Assembly: GCA_031551275.1 (NCBI GenBank)
Contig: JAVBNX010000025.1
Location: forward strand, 1-64,000
Reading direction: 5' to 3'
DNA: 64,000 nt
Source of the DNA: JAVBMJ01 sp031551275
GTDB lineage: Bacteria; Bacteroidota; Bacteroidia; Bacteroidales; Rikenellaceae
In this document: positions 1 to 7,868 of the stretch, one piece after another
Layout: each line of letters begins with the position of its first letter
Position numbering within the stretch: position 1 is the first letter of the stretch
The notes under the pieces: generated by a model
Told to the model about the DNA's origin: nothing
Database searches by the model: none
What the model saw: the letters and a program-made list of their open reading frames with translations, nothing else
Program-made: the position numbers and the translations under genes

Positions 1-11
1 TCATCCTCCTC

Positions 12-713
12 CTAATCCTCCTCCTCATCCTCATCCTCCTCCTCATCCTCATCCTCATCCTCATCCTCATCCTCATCCTCATCCTCATCCTCATCCTCAT
101 CCTCATCCTCATCCTCATCCTCATCCTCTGGATCTTCGTAATTATAGGCTCCCTTATTTCTCAATTCCTGAAAGTCATAGCCTCCGAACATATCCACCAA
201 ATCACTTACCTCATCCACATCTTCCTCGTCTAATACCATAACGAACATGTAGCAGACGAACATCCGGTGCCATTTTTTTGAGATCGACCTATGTTCTATC
301 GAGTTGTCGTCCAGCGCCTCGATAAATTCCTCGAATTCCTCCTTATTCCGGAACTTTACCTCGTACTTTTTCCTGTCGCTGCAATTCTCATCTGTTTGTT
401 CGAATCGTCTTGTTTGTTTATACGGGAAATCCAGGTCGTTGAATTTGCCGTGGAAATCGTGCTCTATCTCAACGCCGTACGACCTTGCCAATGCTCGGAA
501 TCCCTTGATATAATCGCTGTCGAACTCGTCGGTGTCAATACGCATTATATGCGCTTCAGCAGGGATCGGATATCGGTCAATGCCGCCGCAGTAGCCTACC
601 TCTTTCTCTGGATATAATACGGCATTTTTATGGTGGTCCTCATGAGGAATCCACTGGTTGCAGAACTCCTCGCGTGTTTCTGCATCATCAAATGTGATTA
701 TCAGATGGGCCAT
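12..713 (-). CDS. Hypothetical protein with long Glu-Asp repeat tail
   Basis: A 233-residue cytoplasmic protein with no signal peptide or membrane segment. Residues 1 to about 190 look like a globular domain with two similar-looking halves, each beginning with a beta strand and a DxxT or NKEE stretch; this suggests an internal duplication, but I do not recognise the family. The last 40 or so residues are almost pure alternating Glu-Asp, encoded by an in-frame hexanucleotide repeat. The stop TAG lies inside the repeat tract. The gene is visibly more A/T-rich than its neighbours, which hints at relaxed selection or transfer. The ATG at 711-713 is the only sensible start. Function unknown. Confidence 0.8.
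   Translation of the reverse strand: MAHLIITFDDAETREEFCNQWIPHEDHHKNAVLYPEKEVGYCGGIDRYPIPAEAHIMRIDTDEFDSDYIKGFRALARSYGVEIEHDFHGKFNDLDFPYKQTRRFEQTDENCSDRKKYEVKFRNKEEFEEFIEALDDNSIEHRSISKKWHRMFVCYMFVMVLDEEDVDEVSDLVDMFGGYDFQELRNKGAYNYEDPEDEDEDEDEDEDEDEDEDEDEDEDEDEDEEEDEDEEED
43..126. repeat. Hexanucleotide microsatellite, 14 uninterrupted TCATCC units
   Basis: Fourteen perfect copies of TCATCC run from 43 to 126, with interrupted copies continuing to the window edge. Read on the minus strand they encode alternating Asp and Glu at the C-terminus of the gene at 12-713. Because the unit is six bases, loss or gain of units keeps the frame and only changes the length of the acidic tail. Confidence 0.95.
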
Positions 714-756
714 ATCGTAAAGGCATAAACAAAGCCTGCCATAAGCAATAAAAAAT

Positions 757-853
757 GGGTAAGCTACTTACATCGCACCGCTACGACCACCTATCCTTGC
801 TGCCTTCCGACCCTGGGGAAGTTCGGTGGGAGCTGGTCGTGTAAGACTTACCC
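757..853 (-). ncRNA. ffs: Signal recognition particle RNA, bacterial small type (4.5S-like)
   Basis: On the minus strand the segment begins GGGTAAG and ends CTTACCC, which pair as the terminal stem, and carries the hallmark apical domain around 794-819 with CAGGGTCGGAAGGCAGCAAG. That matches the conserved GGAA tetraloop region and the asymmetric internal loop bound by the Ffh M domain. The length of about 97 nt is right for the Alu-less bacterial form. The RNA works with Ffh and FtsY in co-translational targeting to the inner membrane. The ends are set by the terminal stem and may be off by a base or two. Confidence 0.93.
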
Positions 854-857
854 GCCA

Positions 858-887
858 CAAAATTATACAAAATTGTCGGTTTTGCAA
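858..887 (-). promoter_or_regulatory. Bacteroidota promoter of the SRP RNA
   Basis: On the minus strand there is TTG (885-887), 19 nt, then TAATTTTG (858-865), matching the Bacteroidota consensus TTG-N17-23-TAnnTTTG. The first base of the SRP RNA terminal stem (853) lies five bases beyond the last G of the box, so this site calibrates the box-to-start distance for the rest of the window. Confidence 0.8.
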
Positions 888-966
888 CCCCAGCCCCTAA
901 AAATGTCCCTCGAGTTAGGTAAACTGTTTTATTTCATTATTTTTGTCTTTCATAAACCTCCTCGCT

Positions 967-2196
967 ATGAAACTAAACCTTAGCTTCTCCCTTTTAACAC
1001 TGGGCGTATTTTTCGGCCTTGGCGCTGCCAGAGCGCAGGACAAAATCCACCTCAAAGAGCCTTACGCCTTCAAAGACGGCAAAACCACCCTCTACGAAGG
1101 CTCGTCCGGCGAGGCCTTCCGCCTGCGTGCGATCGGCAAAAAGAGCCTGACCGTGGAACTTCCCGGCGCCGCGCTGGCCGAAGTGCCCGCCGCCATGGTG
1201 AGCGAGGCCCCCGGCGTTCTGGTCGCGGCGAGGGATTGCCACCTCAACTCCGAGGTCTGGGGCGCGGCCAACCCCGATAAGGAGGAGAGCAAAGCGACCT
1301 ACATCCAACCCGTCAAGGCAGGCGACATTCTCGAAGTAGCCCAGATCCAACGTCACATCTTTAAGGTAAAGAGCTCCCAGGGCAATATCGGTTACGCCGA
1401 CCCGGCCTGCCTGCGCCCCCAACTGATGAATATCGTTACCTCCTGGCGCCGCGACGTCTACCTCCACCCCGACCTGCAGGGCGCCAAGGCTGCGGCCGAA
1501 GGCGGCCACATGGCCAAATCCGACGCCCAGAAAAAAGCCCTCAAGATCCCCTCGGGCGGCAAGATGATCGCGCTCGAAGTCTCCGGCGAATACACCAAGT
1601 TGAGGGACGCCGACGGCAACGAGGGCTGGGTACGGTCGATCGAGGTCATGCCCGAAGACTTTATGCCCAAAGGCTTTTACCGGGTGCTATGGAAACTTTC
1701 CAACTGGAGCGGCACGGGCTTCTTCCCCGGTCTGATCGGCTTTCTGCTCTACCTGGCCATGCTGTTCGCGTTCTTTTTCCTGCCCGCGCTGGCCTCCTAC
1801 CAACTGGTCCACGTCAAGCTCCTGCCCAACTGGCTGTGCAAACTGATGATCGTGGTGCTCACCTTCATCCCCTACTGCATCATCGGCTTCAAGATGTTGG
1901 ACCTCCCCCCGATGGACCACAACGTCTACTGGCAGGTGGGCGGCGGCTTCTTCATGCTCGGCTCGGGTTTGCTGTGCTGGACCCTTTTCCGGCGCCACGT
2001 CACCAACGAGCGCTGCCCCGAGTGCCACGCCGTGGGCGACTATGAGGTCATCGACTCCGATACCCAGCAATACAAAGAGACCACCACCACGACCTACGGC
2101 GACGGCAGCAAGACCAAAAAACACAGGTATTACAGCGTTACCACCTACCTCAAGCAATGCAACCAGTGCAACACGACCTGGTGGGCCGGCAATTAG
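967..2196 (+). CDS. Secreted SH3-like / multi-TM / zinc-ribbon membrane protein
   Basis: A 409-residue protein. A signal peptide covers residues 1-23 (MKLNLSFSLL, cleavage after ARA). Two SH3b-like segments follow at roughly 85-140 and 150-215, each with a GYADP or GWVRS ending typical of such modules. Three hydrophobic helices lie at about 255-280, 290-310 and 320-345. A C-terminal zinc ribbon is formed by CPEC and CNQC. The layout suggests an inner-membrane protein with periplasmic SH3 domains and a cytoplasmic metal-binding tail; the role is unknown. The ATG at 967 is chosen over an in-frame TTG at 943 because it begins the signal peptide. Confidence 0.85.
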   Translation: MKLNLSFSLLTLGVFFGLGAARAQDKIHLKEPYAFKDGKTTLYEGSSGEAFRLRAIGKKSLTVELPGAALAEVPAAMVSEAPGVLVAARDCHLNSEVWGAANPDKEESKATYIQPVKAGDILEVAQIQRHIFKVKSSQGNIGYADPACLRPQLMNIVTSWRRDVYLHPDLQGAKAAAEGGHMAKSDAQKKALKIPSGGKMIALEVSGEYTKLRDADGNEGWVRSIEVMPEDFMPKGFYRVLWKLSNWSGTGFFPGLIGFLLYLAMLFAFFFLPALASYQLVHVKLLPNWLCKLMIVVLTFIPYCIIGFKMLDLPPMDHNVYWQVGGGFFMLGSGLLCWTLFRRHVTNERCPECHAVGDYEVIDSDTQQYKETTTTTYGDGSKTKKHRYYSVTTYLKQCNQCNTTWWAGN

Positions 2197-2244
2197 ATCC
2201 GTCGTTTTTTGCTACCTTAGCGCCCTGATTTTATCTTTTGAACT

Positions 2245-3249
2245 GTGAGCAGAAACCTTATCGCGAAGATCAGCCTTTTCGTCGTCCTTTTGGGCGTTGC
2301 GCTCGTCGGCGTCGTCTTTCTGATCCGCGGCTCCAACGCCGTGGTCCAACCGGGTGTCGTCTACCTCCACAACGGAGCCGATTTCCAGACCCTGACCGAC
2401 TCCCTCGAGGCGGGAGGCTACATCAAGAACATGAGCCATTTCCGCACCGAGGCCAAGCTCGAAAAGCTCGACCAAAAGGTCAAGGGGGGCTGCTACCAGA
2501 TCCCCGCCCGCATGAGCTACAAAGCCGTGGTGCGGATGTTCCGCCTGGGCCTGCAAAAGCCCGTGAGGTTCACTTTCAACAACATCCGCCTGATGCAGGA
2601 TTTCGCGGGCACGGTCTCATCCAAACTCGACATCGACTCGACCGCCATGGTCCGCGAACTGCTCTCCCCCGAGGTGGCCGAACACTACGGCTTCGAGCAG
2701 CAGACTTTCCTGGCGATGTTCATCCCCAACACCTACGAGCTCTACTGGAACGTCTCGCCGACCGCCTTTCTGGACCGCATGAAAAAGGAGTACGACAAGT
2801 TCTGGACCGATGATCGCGAGCAAAAACTCCAAACCGTGGGCCTGACCCGCATCCAGGCCTCGATCCTGGCCTCGATCGTCTACGAGGAGACCAAATTTCG
2901 CGACGAGATGCCCACCGTGGCCGGGGTCTACCTCAACCGCATCCGCCTGGGCATGCCTTTGCAGGCCGACCCGACGGTCAAGTTCGCCGTGGGCGACTTC
3001 GCCCTGCGCCGCATCCTGAACAAGCACCTGACCACCGACTCCCCCTACAACACCTACCTCTACAAGGGCCTGCCCCCCGGCCCGATCTGCATGCCCTCGA
3101 TCGCCGCCATCGACGCCGTGCTCAACCCCGCGAAGCACAAATACCTCTATTTCTGCGCCAACCCCGACTTCTCGGGCACGCACGTCTTCGCCGAGACCCT
3201 GACCCAGCACGCCGCCAACGCCCGCCGCTACCACGAGGCCCTGCGCTAA
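2245..3249 (+). CDS. mltG: Endolytic murein transglycosylase MltG (YceG-like)
   Basis: A 334-residue inner-membrane lytic transglycosylase that cuts nascent glycan strands and helps terminate peptidoglycan polymerisation. One N-terminal TM helix lies at residues 7-27. A LysM-like region follows, then the YceG catalytic domain. The family active-site stretch is visible as ASIVYEET at 209-216, with Glu215 as the likely catalytic acid, followed by the conserved VYLNRIRLGMPLQADPTV and YNTYLYKGLPPGPICMPS blocks. The start is GTG; the next ATG would delete the membrane anchor. Length is normal for the family. A bidirectional terminator follows. Confidence 0.95.
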   Translation: MSRNLIAKISLFVVLLGVALVGVVFLIRGSNAVVQPGVVYLHNGADFQTLTDSLEAGGYIKNMSHFRTEAKLEKLDQKVKGGCYQIPARMSYKAVVRMFRLGLQKPVRFTFNNIRLMQDFAGTVSSKLDIDSTAMVRELLSPEVAEHYGFEQQTFLAMFIPNTYELYWNVSPTAFLDRMKKEYDKFWTDDREQKLQTVGLTRIQASILASIVYEETKFRDEMPTVAGVYLNRIRLGMPLQADPTVKFAVGDFALRRILNKHLTTDSPYNTYLYKGLPPGPICMPSIAAIDAVLNPAKHKYLYFCANPDFSGTHVFAETLTQHAANARRYHEALR

Positions 3250-3275
3250 ACCGACCCAGGTAATCCCCGCAACAC

Positions 3276-3304
3276 AAAAAAGGCTCCCGAGGGAGCCTTT
3301 TTTT
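3276..3304. terminator. Bidirectional intrinsic terminator between mltG and the FadL-type porin
   Basis: The stem GGCTCCC/GGGAGCC is flanked by a run of A on the left and T on the right, so it can end transcription of both convergent genes. Confidence 0.9.
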
Positions 3305-3320
3305 ATGCGCGTCCGCAACC

Positions 3321-4721
3321 TTAGAATTTTAGGTCGAGCCCGATCCCGAAAGTCTTGTTGGAGCGCGAAAACTTACGGTTGATATAATCCGACTTTACCT
3401 CTTGATTTATGGTGGTACTGTCTATCGTCCAATTTTTTGTCCAGTCTTTGTAGACGGTCCAGAAGTAAGCCACATTCAGTTTCAGATTTTTTGTCAGGTT
3501 AACAGCTCCGCCGAACCCGTAAGCGTTGGAATTCAGTGAAAAGTTCAGGTCGCTTTGGTATTCGTCCTTAACTCCCTGGGTAGTGTTCTGCATTCCGGCA
3601 CTGACTAAAAACATTTTGTCGATCTGCCACTCGATACCCGCGAGGATTTCAGTTGTCCCGCCCTTGATGTTTTTGTGTACTTCATTGGTCATCCGCGCGT
3701 TCGAATCGTAGAAACGGTGGTAAGCGGTCGAGAAGGTCAGGCAGTCGAAGAATTTGTAGCTGATCCCGGCGGCGAACAGCGCGGGGATGTCGTAAGGTGT
3801 CTTGGCTCCGTTGTCGAATCCGGCGATACCCGAGGTATTGACCTTGGTGTCGTTCTTTAGGTCAATCTTGGTCTTGAATTCATAGCGGATACCCATATTG
3901 AAGTTCCCCTCATGGATATTCACCCCGATAATGGGAGTAAACCCCGCAGAGTTCTGCTTGCAATCGAGATCCACGGGATCGAAGGCTTTCATCAGAGCGG
4001 CCGAAGAGGAGAAATAGGTCGCTGCATTAGCCTGGGTAATAGGACCTACCGCCGTCGTGTTGATGGTATAGTCATGGATGTAACCCTCATAGCCGTTGCG
4101 GACCAAGTTGAGGCGTCCTCCCAGGTAGGCGGAGAACATATCATTAATCTTGTAGGAAGCTCCCAATTGGATGCCATAAGTCATAGATGAACCTTCCAAC
4201 TGGCTGTCGAGGGAATATCCGTTGATGCCCAGTAAGGGTGCTGCCTGGCTTGCGAGCGCGGCCGCCCCTGCCAATAAGCTTTCGAACATCGGCAACCCGG
4301 TATCGAATTTAAGCTTGCCGCCCCCGCAAACGATCGAGGCGTTCAGCGAAAAGGCCCAATTTCCCGTTTTGTAAGCGGCCTGCAGGCTGGGTACGATCGG
4401 CGCGGTGGCCTTGCCCTTATAAGTTTTAATAGCCGACCCGCCGTTGAGCATAAAGGGTTGTCCGCCGGTCGGCAGGGTATAATCCGCGGTAATGGTCCGC
4501 GTCTGCCAGGCACTCTGGCTGTTGATCGAAAAATGCCACCCGTCATTCAAGAGGGTCAACCCCGCTGGATTGGAGTAAGCCGCATCGATCTCGGTGGATG
4601 CGTCGCGCGCCGGATTGCGCAAAAACGCGACGTTCTGGTTGGTATTGGTCAAAAGTCCGCCCGCCAGGGCATTGAGGCCGGTAGCGGCCGTAAGGGTCAG
4701 TGCAAGGAAAAGTTTTTTCAT
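3321..4721 (-). CDS. Outer-membrane transport porin, OmpP1/FadL/TodX family
   Basis: A 466-residue beta-barrel precursor. The signal peptide is MKKLFLALTL to about residue 21. The mature start GGLLTNTNQNVAFLRNPARD and the AAYSNPAGL motif are FadL-family hallmarks (the NPAGL plug region), and the protein ends in alternating hydrophobic strands with a terminal LDLKF. FadL proteins pass hydrophobic molecules such as long-chain fatty acids across the outer membrane; the substrate here is unknown. The ATG at 4719-4721 starts the signal peptide; upstream in-frame ATGs at 4727 and 4760 are less likely. The gene is somewhat less GC-rich than its neighbours. Confidence 0.92.
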   Translation of the reverse strand: MKKLFLALTLTAATGLNALAGGLLTNTNQNVAFLRNPARDASTEIDAAYSNPAGLTLLNDGWHFSINSQSAWQTRTITADYTLPTGGQPFMLNGGSAIKTYKGKATAPIVPSLQAAYKTGNWAFSLNASIVCGGGKLKFDTGLPMFESLLAGAAALASQAAPLLGINGYSLDSQLEGSSMTYGIQLGASYKINDMFSAYLGGRLNLVRNGYEGYIHDYTINTTAVGPITQANAATYFSSSAALMKAFDPVDLDCKQNSAGFTPIIGVNIHEGNFNMGIRYEFKTKIDLKNDTKVNTSGIAGFDNGAKTPYDIPALFAAGISYKFFDCLTFSTAYHRFYDSNARMTNEVHKNIKGGTTEILAGIEWQIDKMFLVSAGMQNTTQGVKDEYQSDLNFSLNSNAYGFGGAVNLTKNLKLNVAYFWTVYKDWTKNWTIDSTTINQEVKSDYINRKFSRSNKTFGIGLDLKF

Positions 4722-4826
4722 TCTCATTCCGGTTAGATTTTCGCCGCAAAGAAACGGCAAAAATTAGGAATTCCAACCAAAAATGTCCTAAAACACCAAC
4801 AAAATGTCCCGATATGCCGTAATCCC

Positions 4827-5057
4827 CTACTTCAATTTGCAGGTCAAAGCCCGCGTAGGACAAAGCGCCACCGTCTCCGCGATCTTCTCGGGCGAAGCCC
4901 CGTCGATATCGATCCAGGGCGTCTCATTAAGCCTGAAAACCTCCGGCAACCGCCTCAGGCAAACGGTAGAGTGGCAACAAAGCTCATTGCGCCAAACCAC
5001 CTCGATCCGGTCATTGGAATAAGTCTTGGTAACACTCCTAAGTTTGTTCCGTTCCAT
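4827..5057 (-). CDS. YjdI-type divergent 4Fe-4S mono-cluster protein
   Basis: A 76-residue cytoplasmic protein whose whole length matches the Fer4_19 (YjdI-like) pattern: an N-terminal KTYSNDRIEVVWRNELC strand segment, Cys27/Cys28 and Cys33, the RLNETPWIDIDGA block, then the C-terminal CPTRALTCKLK. The spaced cysteines are consistent with one Fe-S cluster. The electron-transfer partner is unknown. The usual acetyltransferase neighbour (YjdJ-like) is not adjacent. The ATG start at 5055-5057 is unambiguous. Confidence 0.88.
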   Translation of the reverse strand: MERNKLRSVTKTYSNDRIEVVWRNELCCHSTVCLRRLPEVFRLNETPWIDIDGASPEKIAETVALCPTRALTCKLK

Positions 5058-5141
5058 AGCAATACAATAAATTTAGCGGCCCAGCCCTCCGGCCCCGCTT
5101 TTTTCCAGGCCCGTTTCCGACCGCCCCCCTTCCAGACCCCT

Positions 5142-5263
5142 GCTGTGCGCAGCGTAGGTCAGATTTTGCTTATCGTCCGGTCCGAAACACCGGAGCGTAC
5201 TTTAGTACGTGAGGATTTTCGGGGCGGGGGATAAGTGAAAGATGGCCTGCGATCCGCGCAGCC
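5142..5263 (+). repeat. Repeat element copy A: long structured hairpin, 122 nt
   Basis: Two 46-nt arms (5142-5187 and 5217-5262) pair along their full length with 33 Watson-Crick pairs, 7 G-T pairs and 6 mismatches. The 29-nt tip contains GGAGCGTACTTTAGTACG, a short hairpin with GGAG on its 5' side, followed by TGAGGA. It is about 70% identical to copy B at 41358-41480, with many differences compensatory. It lies in the gap between two minus-strand genes, starting 11 nt past the stop codon of the gene at 5275-5592. I do not recognise it as a named element. Confidence 0.85.
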
Positions 5264-5274
5264 AACTCCCAAGT

Positions 5275-5592
5275 TCACTCATCGTTCGAATCCTCCTCAG
5301 GCTCGTCGTCCTGCTGGTCCGACAGGTCGTCGGCTCCTTTGATGTCTTCGTCGTAATACCCCTTGTCCTCCTCCTCTTCGATCTGGCCGTCGACCTTCAC
5401 ATCGATCTTGACCAGGTAATTCGTATCGTCTGTTTCCAGTACAACGGCGTAGAAGAACGATCCGGGCCCCTTGTCGATCCGGATCATGGCATCTGTGAAG
5501 CCCAGCGGGTGTTGCCGCTTGAGTTCTTCCTGCAGTTCCACTGGAAGGTTGTGGAAACTCACTACTACACGCTTCTTTGCGATCTCAGCCAT
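5275..5592 (-). CDS. Small acidic hypothetical protein
   Basis: A 105-residue cytoplasmic protein. Residues 1-70 look folded (MAEIAKKRVVVSFHNLPVE, then an FTDAMIRIDKGPGSFFYAVVLETDD block). The last 30 residues are strongly acidic and probably disordered. The pattern resembles small conserved Bacteroidales proteins of unknown function. The ATG at 5590-5592 is preferred over one 39 nt upstream because the extra residues look like read-through of the promoter region. No partner is evident. Repeat copy A begins just downstream of its stop. Confidence 0.75.
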   Translation of the reverse strand: MAEIAKKRVVVSFHNLPVELQEELKRQHPLGFTDAMIRIDKGPGSFFYAVVLETDDTNYLVKIDVKVDGQIEEEEDKGYYDEDIKGADDLSDQQDDEPEEDSNDE

Positions 5593-5723
5593 ATTGTGTT
5601 TTGAGCGTAATTTTGGTGCAAGTATAATCAAAAATCACAATACGTTCCAAATTGTGGGAAAAAGTATATTTTTTTTTAGAACTTCCCCCCGGTTTGCTAT
5701 CTTTACGCGAAATTTACCGCCCG

Positions 5724-7868
5724 ATGGACCAGACCGTAAAACGGCTCCGCGAGGAGCTCGAGCAGCATAATTACAACTACTACGTCCTTAACACCCCCAC
5801 CATAAGCGACTACGACTACGACCGCCTGCTCTCGCAACTGGCCGCCCTGGAGCGTCAGCATCCCGAGCTCGACGACCCCGATTCCCCGACCCACCGCGTG
5901 GGCAGCGACCTGACCAAGGAGTTTAAGACGGTCGCCCACGCCACCCCCATGCTCTCGCTTTCCAACACCTACTCGATGGAGGAGGTCGAGGATTTCTGCA
6001 ACCGCGCCCTCAAAGAGGCCGACACCGACGAATTCGTCTGCGAGTTGAAGTTCGACGGCGTGGCCATCAGCCTGACCTACCGCGATGGTAAGCTCTTCCA
6101 GGCGGTAACGCGCGGCGACGGAACCCGCGGCGACGAGGTAACGGCCAACGTGCGCACCATCCGCAGCATCCCCCTCAAACTGCGCGGCGGGGGCTGGCCG
6201 ACGGAGTTCGAGGTCCGCGGCGAGATCTATATGCCCCACGCCTCTTTCGCCCGCCTCAACGCCGAGCGCGAAGAGGCTGGCGAGCCCCTGTTCGCCAACC
6301 CGAGGAACGCGACGGCGGGCAGCCTGAAACAGCAAAACCCGGCCATAACAGCCCAGAGGGGCCTGGAGAGTTTCATGTACAACCTCTCCGAAAATTTGGG
6401 CTTTAAAAACCACTTCGAGAGCCTGCAAGCCGCCCGCGACTGGGGCCTGCGCACATCGACGCACACCGAGCTCTGCAAGGGCGCGGAGCAGGTCAAAGCC
6501 TTTATCGAAAAGACGGGCCAACTGCGCGCGACCCTGCCCTACGACATCGACGGGGCGGTCATCAAGGTCAACGACTACGCCCAACAGGATAAGCTGGGCT
6601 ACACCGCCAAAGCGCCGCGCTGGGCCGTGGCCTACAAGTTCAAGGCCGAGCAGGCCCTGACCCGCTTGCTCTCCGTCGATTTCCAGGTAGGAAGGACGGG
6701 CGCGATTACCCCCGTAGCCAACCTGGAGCCCGTTCTGCTGGCCGGGACCACCGTCAAACGCGCCTCGCTGCACAACGCCGACCAGATCGAGCTTTTGGAC
6801 GTCAGGGTAGGGGACAAGGTCTGGGTCGAGAAGGGCGGCGACATCATCCCCAAGATTACCGGGGTGGACAAGAACGCGCGCCCACCCGGCGCCGAGCCTT
6901 TGGAATACATCACCCGCTGCCCCGCCTGCGACACCGAACTGGTGCGCTACCCCGGCGAGGCGAAGCACTACTGCCCCAACCAGAGCCATTGCCCGCCCCA
7001 GATCCGGGGCCGCATCGTCCACTTTATCTCGCGCCGTGCCATGAACATCGAGAGCCTGGGCGAGGAGACGGTCCTGGCCCTGAACGACGCCCATTTAGTC
7101 GAAAACATCGCCGACCTCTACGACCTCCAAACCGACCGGATCGCCGTGTTGCCCCGCCTGGGCGAAAAGTCCGCGACAAAGATCATCGCCAGCATCCGCT
7201 CCTCGCTGCAAGTCCCCTTCCCGAGGGTCCTCTACGCGCTGGGCATCCGCTTCGTGGGCGAAACCACCGCCAAAAACCTGGCCGCCCACTTCGGCTCCCT
7301 GGACGCCCTGGCCGCTGCCACGCCCGAACAACTGGCCGAGGCCGACGAGGTAGGCGAGAGGATTGCCCAAAGCGTGGCCGAGTACCTGCGCGACGAGGGC
7401 AACCAACAGATCCTCGCCCGCCTGCGTGCCGCCGGAGTCCAAATGGAGGGCGGCGCCCGCCCCAAAGCCACCGCAGGTCCCCTGTCCGGCCTGTCGTTTG
7501 TGATCTCCGGCACTTTTGCGAACCACAGCCGCGACGAGTTGAAAGATATGATCGAGACCCACGGCGGCAAAAACGTCTCCTCCGTCTCCTCCAACACCGA
7601 TTACCTGTTAGCCGGAGCCAACATGGGCCCCGCCAAACTGGCCAAAGCCACCGATCTCGGGTTGAAGATCATTTCAGAGGACGATTTCCTGAAGATGCTC
7701 GGGGATCCCCAATCCACCCCGTCCACCCCGACTACCCCCGACCTCACATCGTCCGCCCCCGCCCCCGAACCCCCCCTCCGACGCCCCCGCCCCCAAAAAT
7801 ATCTCCCAGGGCAAGTTGTTTTGAGAAAAATTCACTATCTTTGTGAAAAATTTAGCGAGTTTGTATGA
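5724..7868 (+). CDS. ligA: NAD-dependent DNA ligase LigA with a frame-disturbed C-terminus
   Basis: A 714-residue reading of LigA, which seals nicks during replication and repair. The order is an adenylation domain with the KxDG motif (Lys109, ELKFDG), the OB fold with VGRTGAITPVANLEPV, a four-Cys zinc finger (CPAC...YCPNQSHC), HhH repeats, and a BRCT domain ending FLKMLGD. After the BRCT domain comes a Pro-rich tail, then about 15 residues that read straight through the dapA promoter and overlap the dapA ATG. A C7 run at 7770-7776 appears to shift the frame: with one C fewer the gene would stop at 7822-7824 and end QGKLF. The ATG at 5724 follows a TATCTTTA box near 5698. Confidence 0.93.
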   Translation: MDQTVKRLREELEQHNYNYYVLNTPTISDYDYDRLLSQLAALERQHPELDDPDSPTHRVGSDLTKEFKTVAHATPMLSLSNTYSMEEVEDFCNRALKEADTDEFVCELKFDGVAISLTYRDGKLFQAVTRGDGTRGDEVTANVRTIRSIPLKLRGGGWPTEFEVRGEIYMPHASFARLNAEREEAGEPLFANPRNATAGSLKQQNPAITAQRGLESFMYNLSENLGFKNHFESLQAARDWGLRTSTHTELCKGAEQVKAFIEKTGQLRATLPYDIDGAVIKVNDYAQQDKLGYTAKAPRWAVAYKFKAEQALTRLLSVDFQVGRTGAITPVANLEPVLLAGTTVKRASLHNADQIELLDVRVGDKVWVEKGGDIIPKITGVDKNARPPGAEPLEYITRCPACDTELVRYPGEAKHYCPNQSHCPPQIRGRIVHFISRRAMNIESLGEETVLALNDAHLVENIADLYDLQTDRIAVLPRLGEKSATKIIASIRSSLQVPFPRVLYALGIRFVGETTAKNLAAHFGSLDALAAATPEQLAEADEVGERIAQSVAEYLRDEGNQQILARLRAAGVQMEGGARPKATAGPLSGLSFVISGTFANHSRDELKDMIETHGGKNVSSVSSNTDYLLAGANMGPAKLAKATDLGLKIISEDDFLKMLGDPQSTPSTPTTPDLTSSAPAPEPPLRRPRPQKYLPGQVVLRKIHYLCEKFSEFV
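7816..7843 (+). promoter_or_regulatory. dapA promoter inside the ligA 3' end
   Basis: TTG (7816-7818), 17 nt, then TATCTTTG (7836-7843) fits TTG-N17-23-TAnnTTTG. The box ends 21 nt before the dapA ATG. Its position inside the current ligA reading frame supports the view that ligA really ends at 7824. Confidence 0.75.

Noticed and set aside
1..128. CRISPR-like repeat array
   Set aside because: The repeat is a six-base microsatellite without spacers, inside a coding frame.
994..2157. Long minus-strand open frames inside the SH3/zinc-ribbon gene
   Set aside because: They are antisense shadows caused by GC-rich codons: low-complexity Gly/Val/His/Ala composition, no domain, and they overlap a gene with a clear signal peptide and zinc ribbon.
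5703..7094. A 463-codon open frame antisense to ligA
   Set aside because: Composition is typical of the reverse complement of a GC-rich gene, with no recognisable motif; ligA on the other strand has all family motifs.
7801..7864. Possible riboswitch in front of dapA
   Set aside because: Only about 20 nt separate the -7 box and the ATG, too short for a lysine riboswitch, and no aptamer-like stems are present.
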